From: Candidatus Avelusimicrobium fimicolum
GTDB lineage: Bacteria > Elusimicrobiota > Elusimicrobia > Elusimicrobiales > Elusimicrobiaceae
Direction: 5' to 3'
Length of the DNA stretch: 64,000 nt
Assembly: GCA_900541355.1 (NCBI GenBank)
Contig: UQJU01000001.1
Coordinates: 1 to 64,000, forward strand
Every line of letters begins with the position of its first letter. Position 1 is the stretch's first letter. Under the pieces are notes generated by a model, which saw only the letters and a program-made list of their open reading frames with translations, was not told the origin of the DNA and made no database searches. Below are positions 7,432 to 17,012 of this stretch, piece by piece. A program made the position numbers and the translations under genes.

Positions 7432-8514
7432 CTACAAACTCTTTAACCGCTCCGCTATGGTCTGCGCCGCCGTTAAGGGATTAGGCAGGGCCAACTTATC
7501 ATACCCGGCACGCATAGCGGCCAGTTTTGCGCCCACTTGGCCTTGGGTCAGCCCCTTAAATACACTAGATAAGCGCGTTGGCAACTGTTCATCGTCCAAC
7601 ACGATTTGCGCGCACCCCGCCTCAGCAAAAATTTTAGCATTGTAGTATTGGTGGTTTGCCGCCGCGTGCGGAAACGGCACCAAAATTGCGGGTAACTTAC
7701 AGCACACCAGTTCAGCCAGCGTGCTTGCACCGCTCCGGCAAATAATCAAATCAACCGCTTTCATCAGCGCGTAAATTTCGTGCGAATAAGGCAATACGGC
7801 GGCATTGGATAACCCGGCATACAAGCCATGCACGCTTTCAAACCACCGCTCTCCCGTGATGTGAATAAATTGCCAGTTGGAAAAAACCTTGGCACAAGCA
7901 ACCACCGCATTGTTTAAATCTTTGGCTCCTTGGCTTCCGCCCACCACTAGAACGGTTGGCTTTGCAGGGTCCAGTTTTAGTGCCTGTAATTGCGTGGCAC
8001 GGTTCGCGGGCAAACCAAACTCAGCCCGCACCGGAGTGCTTGTCAAAACGCCGTTTTTCACTTTCTCCGTCGTCGACAAGCCCAACATAAACAGGTCTGC
8101 AAATTTTCCGCACACCTTGTTTGCCAGGCCCAAACAGGCGTTGGAATCGTGCACGGCCGTTTTTACGCCCATAAAATGCGCCATAAAAATAAGCGGGAAA
8201 GAAATATATCCACCCGTACCGATAGCCACCTCCGGCCGAAAAACCCGCAATATTTGGCGTGTTTGGAGCAAGGATTTTACCAATTTACACACAAATTTAA
8301 CGTGCCGCACGGGGTTAACAGAGCGAGGGAAACCCATAAAATCAATTTCTTTATAGGAAAGTCCGTGCGCAGATAACACCTTGGCGGCGGGGTCGTCTTT
8401 ACGGACGACAAAAAGCACCTCGCACCCTTGGCGTTTAAATTCTTCGCCAAGAGCAAAACCGGGGTAAAAATGTCCGCCGGTGCCGCCGGAAGCAATCAAA
8501 AAGCGTTTGTTCAT
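7432..8514 (-). CDS. murG: UDP-GlcNAc:lipid I N-acetylglucosaminyltransferase MurG
   Basis: A 360-residue GT28 enzyme that adds GlcNAc to lipid I at the inner face of the membrane, making lipid II. Seen: the N-terminal glycine loop SGGTGGHFYPG (residues about 9-19), TGGYISFPL, HDSNACLGLANK, the donor-site VVGGSQGAKDLN and the UDP-binding RSGASTLAEL with FPHAAANHQYYNA. The start is the ATG at 8514, one base after the ftsW stop; an upstream in-frame Met lies inside ftsW. It is the last gene of the mnmE-to-murG operon. No clear terminator was found downstream; the gap carries palindromic repeats instead. Confidence 0.96.
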   Translation of the reverse strand: MNKRFLIASGGTGGHFYPGFALGEEFKRQGCEVLFVVRKDDPAAKVLSAHGLSYKEIDFMGFPRSVNPVRHVKFVCKLVKSLLQTRQILRVFRPEVAIGTGGYISFPLIFMAHFMGVKTAVHDSNACLGLANKVCGKFADLFMLGLSTTEKVKNGVLTSTPVRAEFGLPANRATQLQALKLDPAKPTVLVVGGSQGAKDLNNAVVACAKVFSNWQFIHITGERWFESVHGLYAGLSNAAVLPYSHEIYALMKAVDLIICRSGASTLAELVCCKLPAILVPFPHAAANHQYYNAKIFAEAGCAQIVLDDEQLPTRLSSVFKGLTQGQVGAKLAAMRAGYDKLALPNPLTAAQTIAERLKSL

Positions 8515-8515
8515 A

Positions 8516-9736
8516 TTATTTTTTCCTGTTTTTAAAATGCGTGATGTCCTCGCGCAGATTATTCTGCGTATTATCCACCGCCGCCAAATTAAGGATAATG
8601 CCAATCATCACCAGCGTCATAATCACAGACGAACCACCGTAGGAAAAAAACGGCAAGGCAATACCCTTTGTAGGCACTAAACCAATGGCCATAGCCATAT
8701 TAAAAAATGCCTGCATACAAATTGTAATCGTCAGGCCAAAGATAGTCAAACTGCGAAAATGCGTTTTTGCCACGCGGGCCAACTGCACCCCGTGGACAAG
8801 CAGCCAACAAAAGAGACTAATAATAATCGCCCCGCCAAAAAGGCCCACTTCCTCGCACATAATGGAAAAGATAAAGTCCGTATGGGCGGCGGGCAAATAT
8901 TCCAGTTTCAGTTCACTGTTGCCTAGCCCCTTTCCAAACCACCCGCCGGACCCTACCGCCAGAAACGATTGCACCAACTGGTAGCCCGTAGTGCCCTCGG
9001 TGGCGAACGGGTTTAAAAAGGAAAGCATACGGTCACGCCTGTACCCCACCCCAAACAGCAAGTGGTACAACACCGGCAACAATAATACCCCCGGTACGCA
9101 CAAGTGCAAAAAGCGCGCACCCGCCATTAAGAGCATAAAGGCAAATACCGCCCCCATCAGCATAGGCGTACCCAAGTCCTTTTCCGCCAAAATAAGCACT
9201 AATGTAATCCCCGCCACTATCATAGGATTAATAAGCAGTTTCCAATTTTTGGCTAACCTTCCGGCCACTTTATCCAAATAGTCGGCAATATAAATAACCA
9301 AAGTTACTTTGGCGATTTCGGAGGGCTGCAATTTAAAAAAACCGAAGTCAATCCAACGGTGCACATTGGCCTGCTGACGGGTAAAAAGCACGATAACAAG
9401 TAACACCCAAGTAAAGAATAGCAAGTTAATCGGCTTAAAAATTTTAATGCGTATCAGGCGGTCAAACGTCTGCGATAGAAACAACGCCGCCAACACACCT
9501 AAGAAATCAAACAGCAATTGGCGTTTAAAAAAGAGCGTAGAGTCAAACGCACTAGACGAATAAGTAAAAATCAGCCCAAAAAGCACGAACGCAAAGGCAA
9601 TGAAGGCTATGTATATATCTAATTTGAGCGGGCTCCACCCGTCCTGCCGTGCACCGGCAAAGCCCCGCACGGCCCGGGGAGCAGGCCGCCGTGTAAAGGT
9701 ATTGCGCCGCTGGGGCGCTTTGTTAAATAGTTTCAT
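8516..9736 (-). CDS. ftsW: Septal peptidoglycan polymerase FtsW (SEDS family)
   Basis: A 406-residue SEDS protein with a basic N-terminal tail (about residues 1-35) and around ten membrane segments. Signature parts include TYSSSAF, AEKDLGTPM with the catalytic-type Asp, GLGNSELKLEYLPAAHTDFIFS and the late GLVPTKGIALPFFSYGGSS, all characteristic of FtsW/RodA. With the class B PBP encoded upstream in the same operon it polymerises lipid II at the division septum. It is separated by 5 bases from mraY and by 1 base from murG. FtsW rather than RodA is favoured by the dcw context. Confidence 0.93.
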   Translation of the reverse strand: MKLFNKAPQRRNTFTRRPAPRAVRGFAGARQDGWSPLKLDIYIAFIAFAFVLFGLIFTYSSSAFDSTLFFKRQLLFDFLGVLAALFLSQTFDRLIRIKIFKPINLLFFTWVLLVIVLFTRQQANVHRWIDFGFFKLQPSEIAKVTLVIYIADYLDKVAGRLAKNWKLLINPMIVAGITLVLILAEKDLGTPMLMGAVFAFMLLMAGARFLHLCVPGVLLLPVLYHLLFGVGYRRDRMLSFLNPFATEGTTGYQLVQSFLAVGSGGWFGKGLGNSELKLEYLPAAHTDFIFSIMCEEVGLFGGAIIISLFCWLLVHGVQLARVAKTHFRSLTIFGLTITICMQAFFNMAMAIGLVPTKGIALPFFSYGGSSVIMTLVMIGIILNLAAVDNTQNNLREDITHFKNRKK

Positions 9737-9741
9737 AAGCG

Positions 9742-10827
9742 TTAACGGATTTTAAGCGAGGCTAAGGCCAAAAGCATCAGCATTGCGCCCACAATCCAAA
9801 AGCGCACGATTACCTTCGGCTCCGGCACACCCATTAATTCAAAATGGTGGTGAATCGGCGCCATTTTAAAAAGCCGCTTGCCGTGCGTTAATTTAAAGTA
9901 TCCCATTTGGAGCATAACGGATACGGTTTCCAACACAAAAATACCGCCTGCAATCGGGAGCAAAAGTTCTTGCTTTACGCACAGGGCTGCCGTGCCGATT
10001 ACCCCGCCCAAAAAGAGGGAACTCGTATCGCCCATAAACACCTGCGCAGGGTACGAATTGAACCACAAAAACCCCATACAAGCCCCGATGAGCGCGCCCA
10101 TAAACACAGTGATTTCCCCCGCCCCAGGCACATAAATAATCTTTAAGTAGTCCGCAAAGTGGAAGTTACCCGCCAAGTATGCCACAATCCCGTAAGTAGC
10201 CGCCGTAAATACCATACAGCCGCTTGCAAGCCCATCCAAGCCGTCGGTTAAGTTCGTAGCGTTAGACGAGCCGACAATCACCAGCATTGCAAACGCAAAA
10301 TAAAATACCGACAGGTCAATAAACATTTTGCTCATATACGGAATAATAAGCGCAGTGGAATATTCCCCATTGGGCGGATTTAAGGCCAAATATCCTACCA
10401 CCACTACCGCCGTAAATAACTGGATTGCCAGTTTAATAGAAGACTTCATCCCCTCCGGGTTCTTTTTTACAAGTTTGGTATAATCGTCCATTACACCGGC
10501 AATACCAAGCGTAACGGTGGTAAAAATAAGCAACCAAATATAATTGCTGTCTAGCCGCGCCCACAAAAGTACGCTAACGATTAAACTGACGAAAATCAGC
10601 AAACCGCCCATTGTCGGCGTGCCGTTTTTAGATAAGTGGGAAGCGGGACCGTATTGGCGTTCAATTTGCTGAATTTTATAGGAACGAAGTTTCGTTACCA
10701 CCTTGGGACCAATTAAAAGGGTCAGCAAAAAAGACGTAAATATTGCCGCTCCGGTACGGAACGTAATATAATTAAAAATATTTAAAAAACTGAAATTATC
10801 AGTAAATTGCGACAAATAATAAAGCAC
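9742..10827 (-). CDS. mraY: Phospho-N-acetylmuramoyl-pentapeptide transferase MraY
   Basis: A 361-residue integral membrane enzyme that transfers phospho-MurNAc-pentapeptide to undecaprenyl phosphate, forming lipid I. Diagnostic pieces: GTPTMGGLL in the N-terminal third, DDYTKLVKKNPEGM, NATNLTDGLDGLA, FNSYPAQVFMGDTSSLFLGG with catalytic Asp, and the C-terminal APIHHHFELMG. About ten membrane helices are expected. Its length equals the family norm. It lies 3 bases downstream of murF, and the next gene is ftsW without the murD that often sits between them. Confidence 0.97.
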   Translation of the reverse strand: MLYYLSQFTDNFSFLNIFNYITFRTGAAIFTSFLLTLLIGPKVVTKLRSYKIQQIERQYGPASHLSKNGTPTMGGLLIFVSLIVSVLLWARLDSNYIWLLIFTTVTLGIAGVMDDYTKLVKKNPEGMKSSIKLAIQLFTAVVVVGYLALNPPNGEYSTALIIPYMSKMFIDLSVFYFAFAMLVIVGSSNATNLTDGLDGLASGCMVFTAATYGIVAYLAGNFHFADYLKIIYVPGAGEITVFMGALIGACMGFLWFNSYPAQVFMGDTSSLFLGGVIGTAALCVKQELLLPIAGGIFVLETVSVMLQMGYFKLTHGKRLFKMAPIHHHFELMGVPEPKVIVRFWIVGAMLMLLALASLKIR

Positions 10828-10830
10828 AGT

Positions 10831-12174
10831 TTAAATCTCCTTTAAAATATTTTCAAAATTCATAGAGCGGGAAGCCTTTACCAAACAGGTCCCCCCCTTA
10901 GAAAGCACCTTTTTTAACTCCCCCGTCCACCCTTGGGGTGCTTGGGCATAAAATACTTTTACACCCGGCGCAGTTTGCAACTTCTCGTAGGCATATTTCA
11001 TTTCCGGCCCTGCCAAAAAGCAATAATTGATATGGTTATCCAGCACCTCTCTCGCCACCAAACGGTGGTATTCCTTGGAGGTTTCGCCCAGTTCCTTCAT
11101 ATCGCCCAACACCGCTACGCGCGGCTCGGCAGAAGCGCGGCCCAAAATTTCCAAGGCGTTCTTCATACTGGCCGGGTTGGCATTGTAGCAATCTAAGATA
11201 AACTCCACCCCGTTTTTATGCAAATGCTCCATACGCATTGGCATCGGCGTAAAAGAAAGAAGCCCTTTTTTTACATTATCCATATACAGGCCTAATGCAA
11301 TAGCCGCCGCCGCGGCCGCCGCCGCATTTAACTTATCGTGCCGGGGCAAGTTTAAATCCAACACATAGGCTTCGCCTTTATAGGTAAATGAAAATTTTTC
11401 GGTATCCAAAATCTGCAAGTCCGCCCCCGGATGAAAGCCAAAAGACAAACTTTTGCCCTTAAATTCGGTTTTCAGGCGGGATAAATATTCATCATCAGCG
11501 TTATACACCAAGGTCCCGCCAAAATTTAAACATTGGGCAATTTCGGTTTTAGTTTTATAAATGGTTTCCAAATCGTGGAAAAATTCCAGGTGCGACGGCC
11601 CCACATTGGTAATTACCGCCACATCCGGCACCGCCAAAGAGGCCGTTTCCAAAATATCTCCGGGATGGGAAGCCCCCAACTCAAATATGCCGTATTTGTG
11701 TTTGGGCTGAATTTCCAATAAAGAAAAGGGTACGCCGAACTGGTTATTAAAATTGCCCATATTGGCGGCGGTTTCGCCAGCGGTTTCGCAGATGGCGCGG
11801 AGCATTTGTTTGGTGGTGCTTTTTCCGTTAGAGCCAGTAATGGCGGCCACCTTTAAGGTGCTGTTTAAGCGGTGGTATTTGGCCAGTGCTTGCAAGGCTT
11901 TTAAAGAATCTTCCACCAGTAAAAATGACGCCTTGGCCTTTTGCGGAACCTCAAAGCCTTTTTCCGCCAAGATGACAGCCGCCCCTTTGCTTAGCACATC
12001 GGGGATAAATTTGCGTGCATCGTGTTTTTGGCCTTTTAAGGCAATAAAAGCATCTCCCGGAGCCACTACGCGCGAATCGGTTACAAAAGAGGTTACAACT
12101 GTATCCGGTGCAGACGAAATCAGTTCCGCTCCGGTAATTTCCGCAATTTTGCGGACAGATAAATTAAGTTTCAT
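10831..12174 (-). CDS. murF: UDP-MurNAc-tripeptide:D-Ala-D-Ala ligase MurF
   Basis: A 447-residue Mur ligase that adds D-Ala-D-Ala to the UDP-MurNAc tripeptide with ATP. It has the N-terminal MurF-type domain (about 1-90, with DSRVVAPGDAFIALKGQKHDARKF), the central ATPase with P-loop ITGSNGKSTTK (near 115), and GNFNNQFGVPFSLLE and DCYNANPASMKNAL typical of MurF. The C-terminal Rossmann-like domain includes AVLGDMKELG. The gene sits between ftsI and mraY in the operon. murE, which normally lies between ftsI and murF, is not present at this place. Confidence 0.96.
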   Translation of the reverse strand: MKLNLSVRKIAEITGAELISSAPDTVVTSFVTDSRVVAPGDAFIALKGQKHDARKFIPDVLSKGAAVILAEKGFEVPQKAKASFLLVEDSLKALQALAKYHRLNSTLKVAAITGSNGKSTTKQMLRAICETAGETAANMGNFNNQFGVPFSLLEIQPKHKYGIFELGASHPGDILETASLAVPDVAVITNVGPSHLEFFHDLETIYKTKTEIAQCLNFGGTLVYNADDEYLSRLKTEFKGKSLSFGFHPGADLQILDTEKFSFTYKGEAYVLDLNLPRHDKLNAAAAAAAAIALGLYMDNVKKGLLSFTPMPMRMEHLHKNGVEFILDCYNANPASMKNALEILGRASAEPRVAVLGDMKELGETSKEYHRLVAREVLDNHINYCFLAGPEMKYAYEKLQTAPGVKVFYAQAPQGWTGELKKVLSKGGTCLVKASRSMNFENILKEI

Positions 12175-12188
12175 ACGGTCTCCTTAAA

Positions 12189-13901
12189 TCAAATTTTTGC
12201 GCCCGGTTCAAAATCCAACTGGTCGGGAGCGATGCCCTTTAAGGCTAATAACCGCTCGGCAATTTCTTTAAATGCCGGTGCGGCGGCGGTACCGCCAAAG
12301 GTATATTTGGCGGGATTATCCAAAACCACTAAAATCGTAAATTGCGGGTCGCTGGCCGGGACAAAGCCGCAGAACGAAGCAATATGGCTGCGTTTGGCAT
12401 AGCCCCCCTCTTTGCTCAACTTTTCAGCCGTACCCGTTTTTCCGGCTACATTATAGCCCGTAATACGCGCACGCTTGCCGGAACCCGCTTCCACCACACT
12501 TTCCAATACCTTGGTCATTGTATGGGCGGTTTCCTCGCGCAAAACACGGCGGATTTTTACAGGCTTGGAAAGTTTTTCCACCTTGCCGCCTGCGTATTCT
12601 ATACGGTCAATCAGGTGCGGCTGCATTAACACCCCGCCATTGGCTATGGTGGAATAAGCATTAATCAACTGGATAGGCGTAACGGCCACCCCATAGCCGT
12701 ACCCTTTGGTGGCGGTATCCACTTTGGTCCACTTGTTGTACGGAAGCACATTGCCTTTGGATTCGCCATTAAAGTTGATATCCGTCTTCGTGCCGAAACC
12801 GAAGGCTTTTATATAATAAAAAAGATTTTTGGCCCCTAACTCTACGGCTATTTTCCCGGCCCCGATGTTGGAAGAAAGTTGCATAATTTCGGGGATAGAA
12901 AGGAAATCTTTTTTGTGCTGGTTGTCCCGCACAACTACCCCGCGGGCAATCTCCCACCGGCGGCCTTCCATATCAATACTGTCCGTAACGCTCACGACCC
13001 CTGCATCTAATGCGGAGGAAACAGCAATCGCTTTAAAAGTAGAGCCCGGTTCGTAAGTGAACTGGAACGCTAATGATTGGCCGTCTTTTATCGGGTAGGA
13101 AGCGGCTGCTAAAATTTTACCCGTTTTAGGCTCCTGCACAAGAGCCACTCCGTGCTCAGCCCCCACTGAATCCACCGCTCGTTTGAGGGCTGTTTCGGCA
13201 TAGAACTGGGCGACTTCATCAATCGTCAAATACACATTGGCTACGGAAAGTTCCTCTTTTAATTTTCTGTCGTAAATGATTTCACCTCGGCGGGCACGCT
13301 TAGCGCGCCTTTTGCTGATGTCTTGGCTGAGTTCGCTGTTAAACATCTTTTCCACGCCGGAAAGACCAAGGTTTTTAGAGTTAGCCGCCCCCACAATATC
13401 TAGCACGCTTTGCCCGTATGGGTGAATACGCTCGTATTCCGGCGTAAGTTCCAGCCCTTGCCCCAACGGAGTGCGCAAAATTTGGGAAATTTTAATGTAA
13501 TTATCCGGTTTAATCTTTTTAGCCACAAAGAAAAAGTTGGAAGCGCGGTTCCACTTTTCCAAAATACGGCTTTTGGGAATACCCAAAGTTTCAGACAAAA
13601 AAGCCACTGTTTTATTTTTGTCCTTTACATAGCGTTTATTCACACCGCAGGAGTGCGTGCGGACCGATTCGGCCAGTTCCCGGCCGTTTACGTCTAATAT
13701 TTTTCCGCGTAGGCGGTCCTCGGCCAGATAGTTATAAATAGCGCGCTCGGCCTTGGAGGAAAATTCGTCGTGCTGAAAGGTTTGCATATAAAAAAGTTTG
13801 CAAAAAATCAGCAACGGAGCAATTAAAATAACCTTTACGGCAATCTTCATCCGGTTTTTAACATTAAATACATCCGGGGACGAAAGGGGTCTTTTTAACA
13901 T
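12189..13901 (-). CDS. ftsI: Class B penicillin-binding protein FtsI (PBP3-type transpeptidase)
   Basis: A 570-residue D,D-transpeptidase that cross-links septal peptidoglycan in the periplasm. A short cytoplasmic N-terminus and one membrane anchor (about residues 18-40) precede the dimerisation domain with RGKILDVNGRELAES. Catalytic motifs of the penicillin-binding domain: S287-T-F-K290, S343-S-N345 and K488-T-G-T491. It lies 2 bases downstream of ftsL and 14 bases upstream of murF. Operon position and the partner FtsW/FtsL favour the division enzyme over the elongation PBP2. No PASTA domains, unlike sporulating Firmicutes homologues. Confidence 0.95.
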   Translation of the reverse strand: MLKRPLSSPDVFNVKNRMKIAVKVILIAPLLIFCKLFYMQTFQHDEFSSKAERAIYNYLAEDRLRGKILDVNGRELAESVRTHSCGVNKRYVKDKNKTVAFLSETLGIPKSRILEKWNRASNFFFVAKKIKPDNYIKISQILRTPLGQGLELTPEYERIHPYGQSVLDIVGAANSKNLGLSGVEKMFNSELSQDISKRRAKRARRGEIIYDRKLKEELSVANVYLTIDEVAQFYAETALKRAVDSVGAEHGVALVQEPKTGKILAAASYPIKDGQSLAFQFTYEPGSTFKAIAVSSALDAGVVSVTDSIDMEGRRWEIARGVVVRDNQHKKDFLSIPEIMQLSSNIGAGKIAVELGAKNLFYYIKAFGFGTKTDINFNGESKGNVLPYNKWTKVDTATKGYGYGVAVTPIQLINAYSTIANGGVLMQPHLIDRIEYAGGKVEKLSKPVKIRRVLREETAHTMTKVLESVVEAGSGKRARITGYNVAGKTGTAEKLSKEGGYAKRSHIASFCGFVPASDPQFTILVVLDNPAKYTFGGTAAAPAFKEIAERLLALKGIAPDQLDFEPGAKI

Positions 13902-13903
13902 AG

Positions 13904-14161
13904 TTATTTCGGGTCCAAAATAATAATTTCGTGCGGCTTTGCGGGAACAAGGCCCAACTTGTCCTGCGCAAAAGCGGTAACGTGCTGCGGGCCGGACAGA
14001 CGGGAAATTTCCAACTCCAAATACTGGTTGCGGGCTTCTTTAATTTCCACCTCGTTTTGCAACTGGCTGATAGCACGGCCCGAGCGGTTGATTTCAATGC
14101 GCATCGCCACCACCATAAAACCAAACAAACATAAAACAAATAATAAAACAAAATATTTCAT
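13904..14161 (-). CDS. ftsL: Cell division protein FtsL
   Basis: An 85-residue bitopic protein: membrane segment at residues 3-20 and then a coiled coil with leucine/isoleucine heptads (ISQLQNEVEI, NQYLELEISRL), ending in HVTAFAQDKLGLVPAKP, where the EKLG-like pattern is typical of FtsL. It bridges early and late divisome proteins and supports the FtsW-FtsI pair. Sequence alone is weakly diagnostic because FtsL is poorly conserved, but size, topology and place between rsmH and ftsI make the call secure. It overlaps rsmH by 4 bases. Confidence 0.9.
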   Translation of the reverse strand: MKYFVLLFVLCLFGFMVVAMRIEINRSGRAISQLQNEVEIKEARNQYLELEISRLSGPQHVTAFAQDKLGLVPAKPHEIIILDPK

Positions 14162-15051
14162 TTTTTCACTCTTTCAATCACACGCAATTTAGCACTACGG
14201 GAGCGGCGGTTTTGGTGGACTTCTTCATATTCCGGGGCCAAGGCGTGCTTGGTAACCAGTTTCCACCCGCCGCTTTGCGCCAAGGCTTTAAAATGGGTTT
14301 TAACCAAACGGTCCTCTAACGAGTGGAAGGTTAAAATAGCCGCCCGTCCGCCCTGTTTGATAATATCCGCCAAAGAAGTAAGCAACTGCTCTACCGATTC
14401 CAATTCCCGGTTACAGGCAATACGCAAGGCCTGAAAGGTTTGTGTGGCCGGATGCGTTTTTCCGCGCTTGGGGCCGTACACCGTTTCCACCACCGCTTTT
14501 AAGCGTTCGGTTGTTTCTATGGGGGCTTCTTTGCGGGCGCGCATAATAGCCAAGGCAATTTTAGTAGCATTACGTTCCTCGCCGTATTGGGTCAAAACGC
14601 GCTCTAATTCCGCCATTGGCCAAGTGTTTACAATCACGGCCGCGCTTAACGGATTTTGTTTGTCAAAGCGCATATCCAAAGGGCCGTCCCGCAACAGGCT
14701 AAATCCCCGGGCCGGGTTATCTAATTGGTAGGAACTTAATCCCAAATCAAACAAGGCCCCGTCCGCGCCCTCCAACCCCAGTTCTTTAAGTACCGCAGGA
14801 GATTCGGTATAACTTTTATGAAACACGCTTAAACGAGGGTCATTTACGCGCTCTTGGGCCATTTTTAAGGCTTCTTCATCTTTATCAAACCCCAATACGC
14901 GCGCACGCGCGCCCAAGTGGTTTAAAAAATATTTGGTATGCCCGCCAAGGCCCAAAGTACCGTCAATATAAGTACCTTCAAAATTGGTAAGCAAATAATC
15001 CGCTATCTGCGGTGCCATAATGGGAATATGTGTCCAAATCTGTTCTGTCAT
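14158..15051 (-). CDS. rsmH: 16S rRNA m4C1402 N4-methyltransferase RsmH
   Basis: A 297-residue SAM-dependent methyltransferase acting on C1402 of 16S rRNA. Visible are HIPIMAPQIADYL at the start, the SAM motif IDGTLGLGGHTKYFL, FDKDEEAL, LFDLGLSSYQLDNPARGFS and the C-terminal ILTFHSLEDRLVKTHF and RRSRSAKLRVIERV, all standard for RsmH/MraW. It marks the start of the classical dcw segment; mraZ, its usual upstream partner, is absent and is replaced by a protease gene. Confidence 0.97.
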   Translation of the reverse strand: MTEQIWTHIPIMAPQIADYLLTNFEGTYIDGTLGLGGHTKYFLNHLGARARVLGFDKDEEALKMAQERVNDPRLSVFHKSYTESPAVLKELGLEGADGALFDLGLSSYQLDNPARGFSLLRDGPLDMRFDKQNPLSAAVIVNTWPMAELERVLTQYGEERNATKIALAIMRARKEAPIETTERLKAVVETVYGPKRGKTHPATQTFQALRIACNRELESVEQLLTSLADIIKQGGRAAILTFHSLEDRLVKTHFKALAQSGGWKLVTKHALAPEYEEVHQNRRSRSAKLRVIERVKK

Positions 15052-15060
15052 AAAACGCTC

Positions 15061-16368
15061 CTAATACTTCATCACGGGCACCATTTGCAACTTGTTAATT
15101 TTGGTCTGCTGCGGAGCCTTTTTAGGCTGTGGTTTGGGGGCCGGTTTCGGCGCGGTCTGCGGCTGTTTGGCAGGTTCCGGCTTTTTAACAGCCGGTTTCT
15201 GCGGTTCGGGCTTGGGCGAAACCAGTTTTCCCGCCTGATAAGCCTTTTGCAAATCGTGCAGCCATACATTTTCCAAGACACTTACCTTATTAAAAGGCAT
15301 ACCAAACGCACGGTATAACGCCTGGTGCAAGGGTGTTTTGGCCTTTATTTCCGTGCTTAATTTATAAAATTCGTCCCGCGTGCGGGAATTTAACAAATAA
15401 TCCACTAAACTATATGCTTGCGTGTACCACAGTTCCGCTTTATCATTGGGAAAATTACTTATATCCTCGGTTTGTGTCATTTCTTCCAACGGGATATAAG
15501 TTCCCTGCACAATGCGCAAAAGACTTCTGTCCACCCAACTGGGCTTTTGCTTGGTGGCATAAATCTGCATATAGACCGCCATCCCTTCGGAAAGCCAGAG
15601 GGGTGATATCGTCGGCAAAAAGTAGCCGTCAAAATATAAATGTGTCAGTTCGTGCACAGAAAGCGGATAAAAACTGTTCCCCTCTATTACATACATTGTA
15701 TCGGCGCGCAAGTCGGAAGAAGCACCTGACCACGCCGGACGCTTGGTAAAGCCCATATAACTGTCCTTTTCGCCAAACAGCATAACCAAAATTTTATTGG
15801 GTTTTATAACCAATGTAAAAGGAGTTAAATCCAACATCAAATTACCGTGAATCGTATCCAGCACCGTTTTGATATTTTCCGTAACGGGATTTTTTTCGCG
15901 ATAAATCAAATAGTTAAAGGTATCTGCCGTCAAAAAACCGGGCGGAGGCGGAGACCAACGCACCTTATGCGCAGAATCCGTCGGGCGGTAGGCCGGAACG
16001 GGTACCGCCTCCAAAGCGGCTCCTTCGCTCTTGGGCGCATTTAAGGCAACGTGCTCTAAGCCGGAAATCATTTCGTTAAACTTTTTTTCATCCTCGGGTG
16101 AATATTCCACCGCCGAGGCCGAAGCCGGAGGCGGCACCGAAATATCGGGACGGTTTTCCCGCGCGTGTCCGCGGTTGGGGTCCGCAGCGGGAGCCGGGGC
16201 TTTCTTTTCGGGTACGGGGAGCGGAACGGCATCCTCACGCGGTTTTTCCGAAAATAAAGCGTTTACCACATCCTTGGCCGTCAGCCCGAACGAACGCAAT
16301 ACGTGCGGTGTGCATAACAGGACCGCAAGTATCAACGCAAAACAGGCTAACTTTTTAAAGATATCCAT
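15061..16368 (-). CDS. Membrane-anchored or exported gluzincin metalloprotease (peptidase MA-like)
   Basis: A 435-residue protein with an N-terminal hydrophobic signal/anchor (residues 6-20), a Pro/Ala/Glu-rich linker (about 40-90), a zincin domain and a Pro/Lys-rich C-terminal tail (about 390-430). The active site is H239-E-L-T-H243 followed by E261 in LWLSEGMAVYM, the HExxH...E pattern of gluzincins in the peptidase MA clan. It should cut proteins or peptides in the envelope. It is embedded between rsmG and rsmH, overlapping rsmG by one base (TAATG). A role in wall or division protein turnover is suggested only by context. Substrate unknown. Confidence 0.8.
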   Translation of the reverse strand: MDIFKKLACFALILAVLLCTPHVLRSFGLTAKDVVNALFSEKPREDAVPLPVPEKKAPAPAADPNRGHARENRPDISVPPPASASAVEYSPEDEKKFNEMISGLEHVALNAPKSEGAALEAVPVPAYRPTDSAHKVRWSPPPPGFLTADTFNYLIYREKNPVTENIKTVLDTIHGNLMLDLTPFTLVIKPNKILVMLFGEKDSYMGFTKRPAWSGASSDLRADTMYVIEGNSFYPLSVHELTHLYFDGYFLPTISPLWLSEGMAVYMQIYATKQKPSWVDRSLLRIVQGTYIPLEEMTQTEDISNFPNDKAELWYTQAYSLVDYLLNSRTRDEFYKLSTEIKAKTPLHQALYRAFGMPFNKVSVLENVWLHDLQKAYQAGKLVSPKPEPQKPAVKKPEPAKQPQTAPKPAPKPQPKKAPQQTKINKLQMVPVMKY

Positions 16369-17012
16369 TACATTTTTCCAAACAAAACCAAGTGTCTTTT
16401 TTTATTGTCGTCCGGCAAGTGATACCGCTCTACGCCCAGCAAAGTTCCTTGGTATTTTTCCGGGTGGCACATATCCGCCTGCGGGTGTTCGCCCTGATAG
16501 GCAATAAATACTCCCCCCGCTTTCAGCGCACCCAAACAAATTTCCAAAATATCGGGCAGTTGGCCCATAGCGCGCTCGGTTACAAAATCAAACGCAAACG
16601 CTGTTCCCTGCCCAAGACGCGCCTGTTTAACTTTGGTATTTTTGATACCCAGTTGCATAATTGCCCAGTTCATAAACGAGCAACGCTTTTCAATGCTTTC
16701 TACCAGCGTTACCTGAACGTGCGGCAAAGCAAGTGCCGTTGTAATACCGATATATCCCGCCCCGGCGCCAACGTCGGCCACCTGCGGGCAAACCATTTTT
16801 TTAGCGTGTATAAAGCCGTTTATCTTGGCTGCCGCGGTTAAACCGTCGCAAATATGGCGGGTGATGACTTCGTTCAAATCCGCCGCGCTTGTTAAGTTTA
16901 AAAAGTCCTTTTTATTCCACACCAAGTTGGCATAGGATAACATTTGCTCCGCCTGTTTCTGCGAGAGCGGCAAATTAAGCGTTGCGGCGAAATCAGTCAG
17001 CGTTTTGAGCAT
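16368..17012 (-). CDS. rsmG: 16S rRNA m7G527 methyltransferase RsmG
   Basis: A 214-residue class I methyltransferase that methylates G527 of 16S rRNA. Visible motifs: NLTSAADLNEVITRHICDGL near residue 45, SAM loop VADVGAGAGYIGI, VTLVESIEKRCSFM, and FDFVTERAMGQLP. The order mnmE-mnmG-rsmG is the widely conserved gid cluster. A TTG start at 17036 would add 8 residues, but ATG 17012 has GGAGA eight bases upstream and is preferred; it overlaps mnmG by 20 bases. Confidence 0.95.
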   Translation of the reverse strand: MLKTLTDFAATLNLPLSQKQAEQMLSYANLVWNKKDFLNLTSAADLNEVITRHICDGLTAAAKINGFIHAKKMVCPQVADVGAGAGYIGITTALALPHVQVTLVESIEKRCSFMNWAIMQLGIKNTKVKQARLGQGTAFAFDFVTERAMGQLPDILEICLGALKAGGVFIAYQGEHPQADMCHPEKYQGTLLGVERYHLPDDNKKRHLVLFGKM

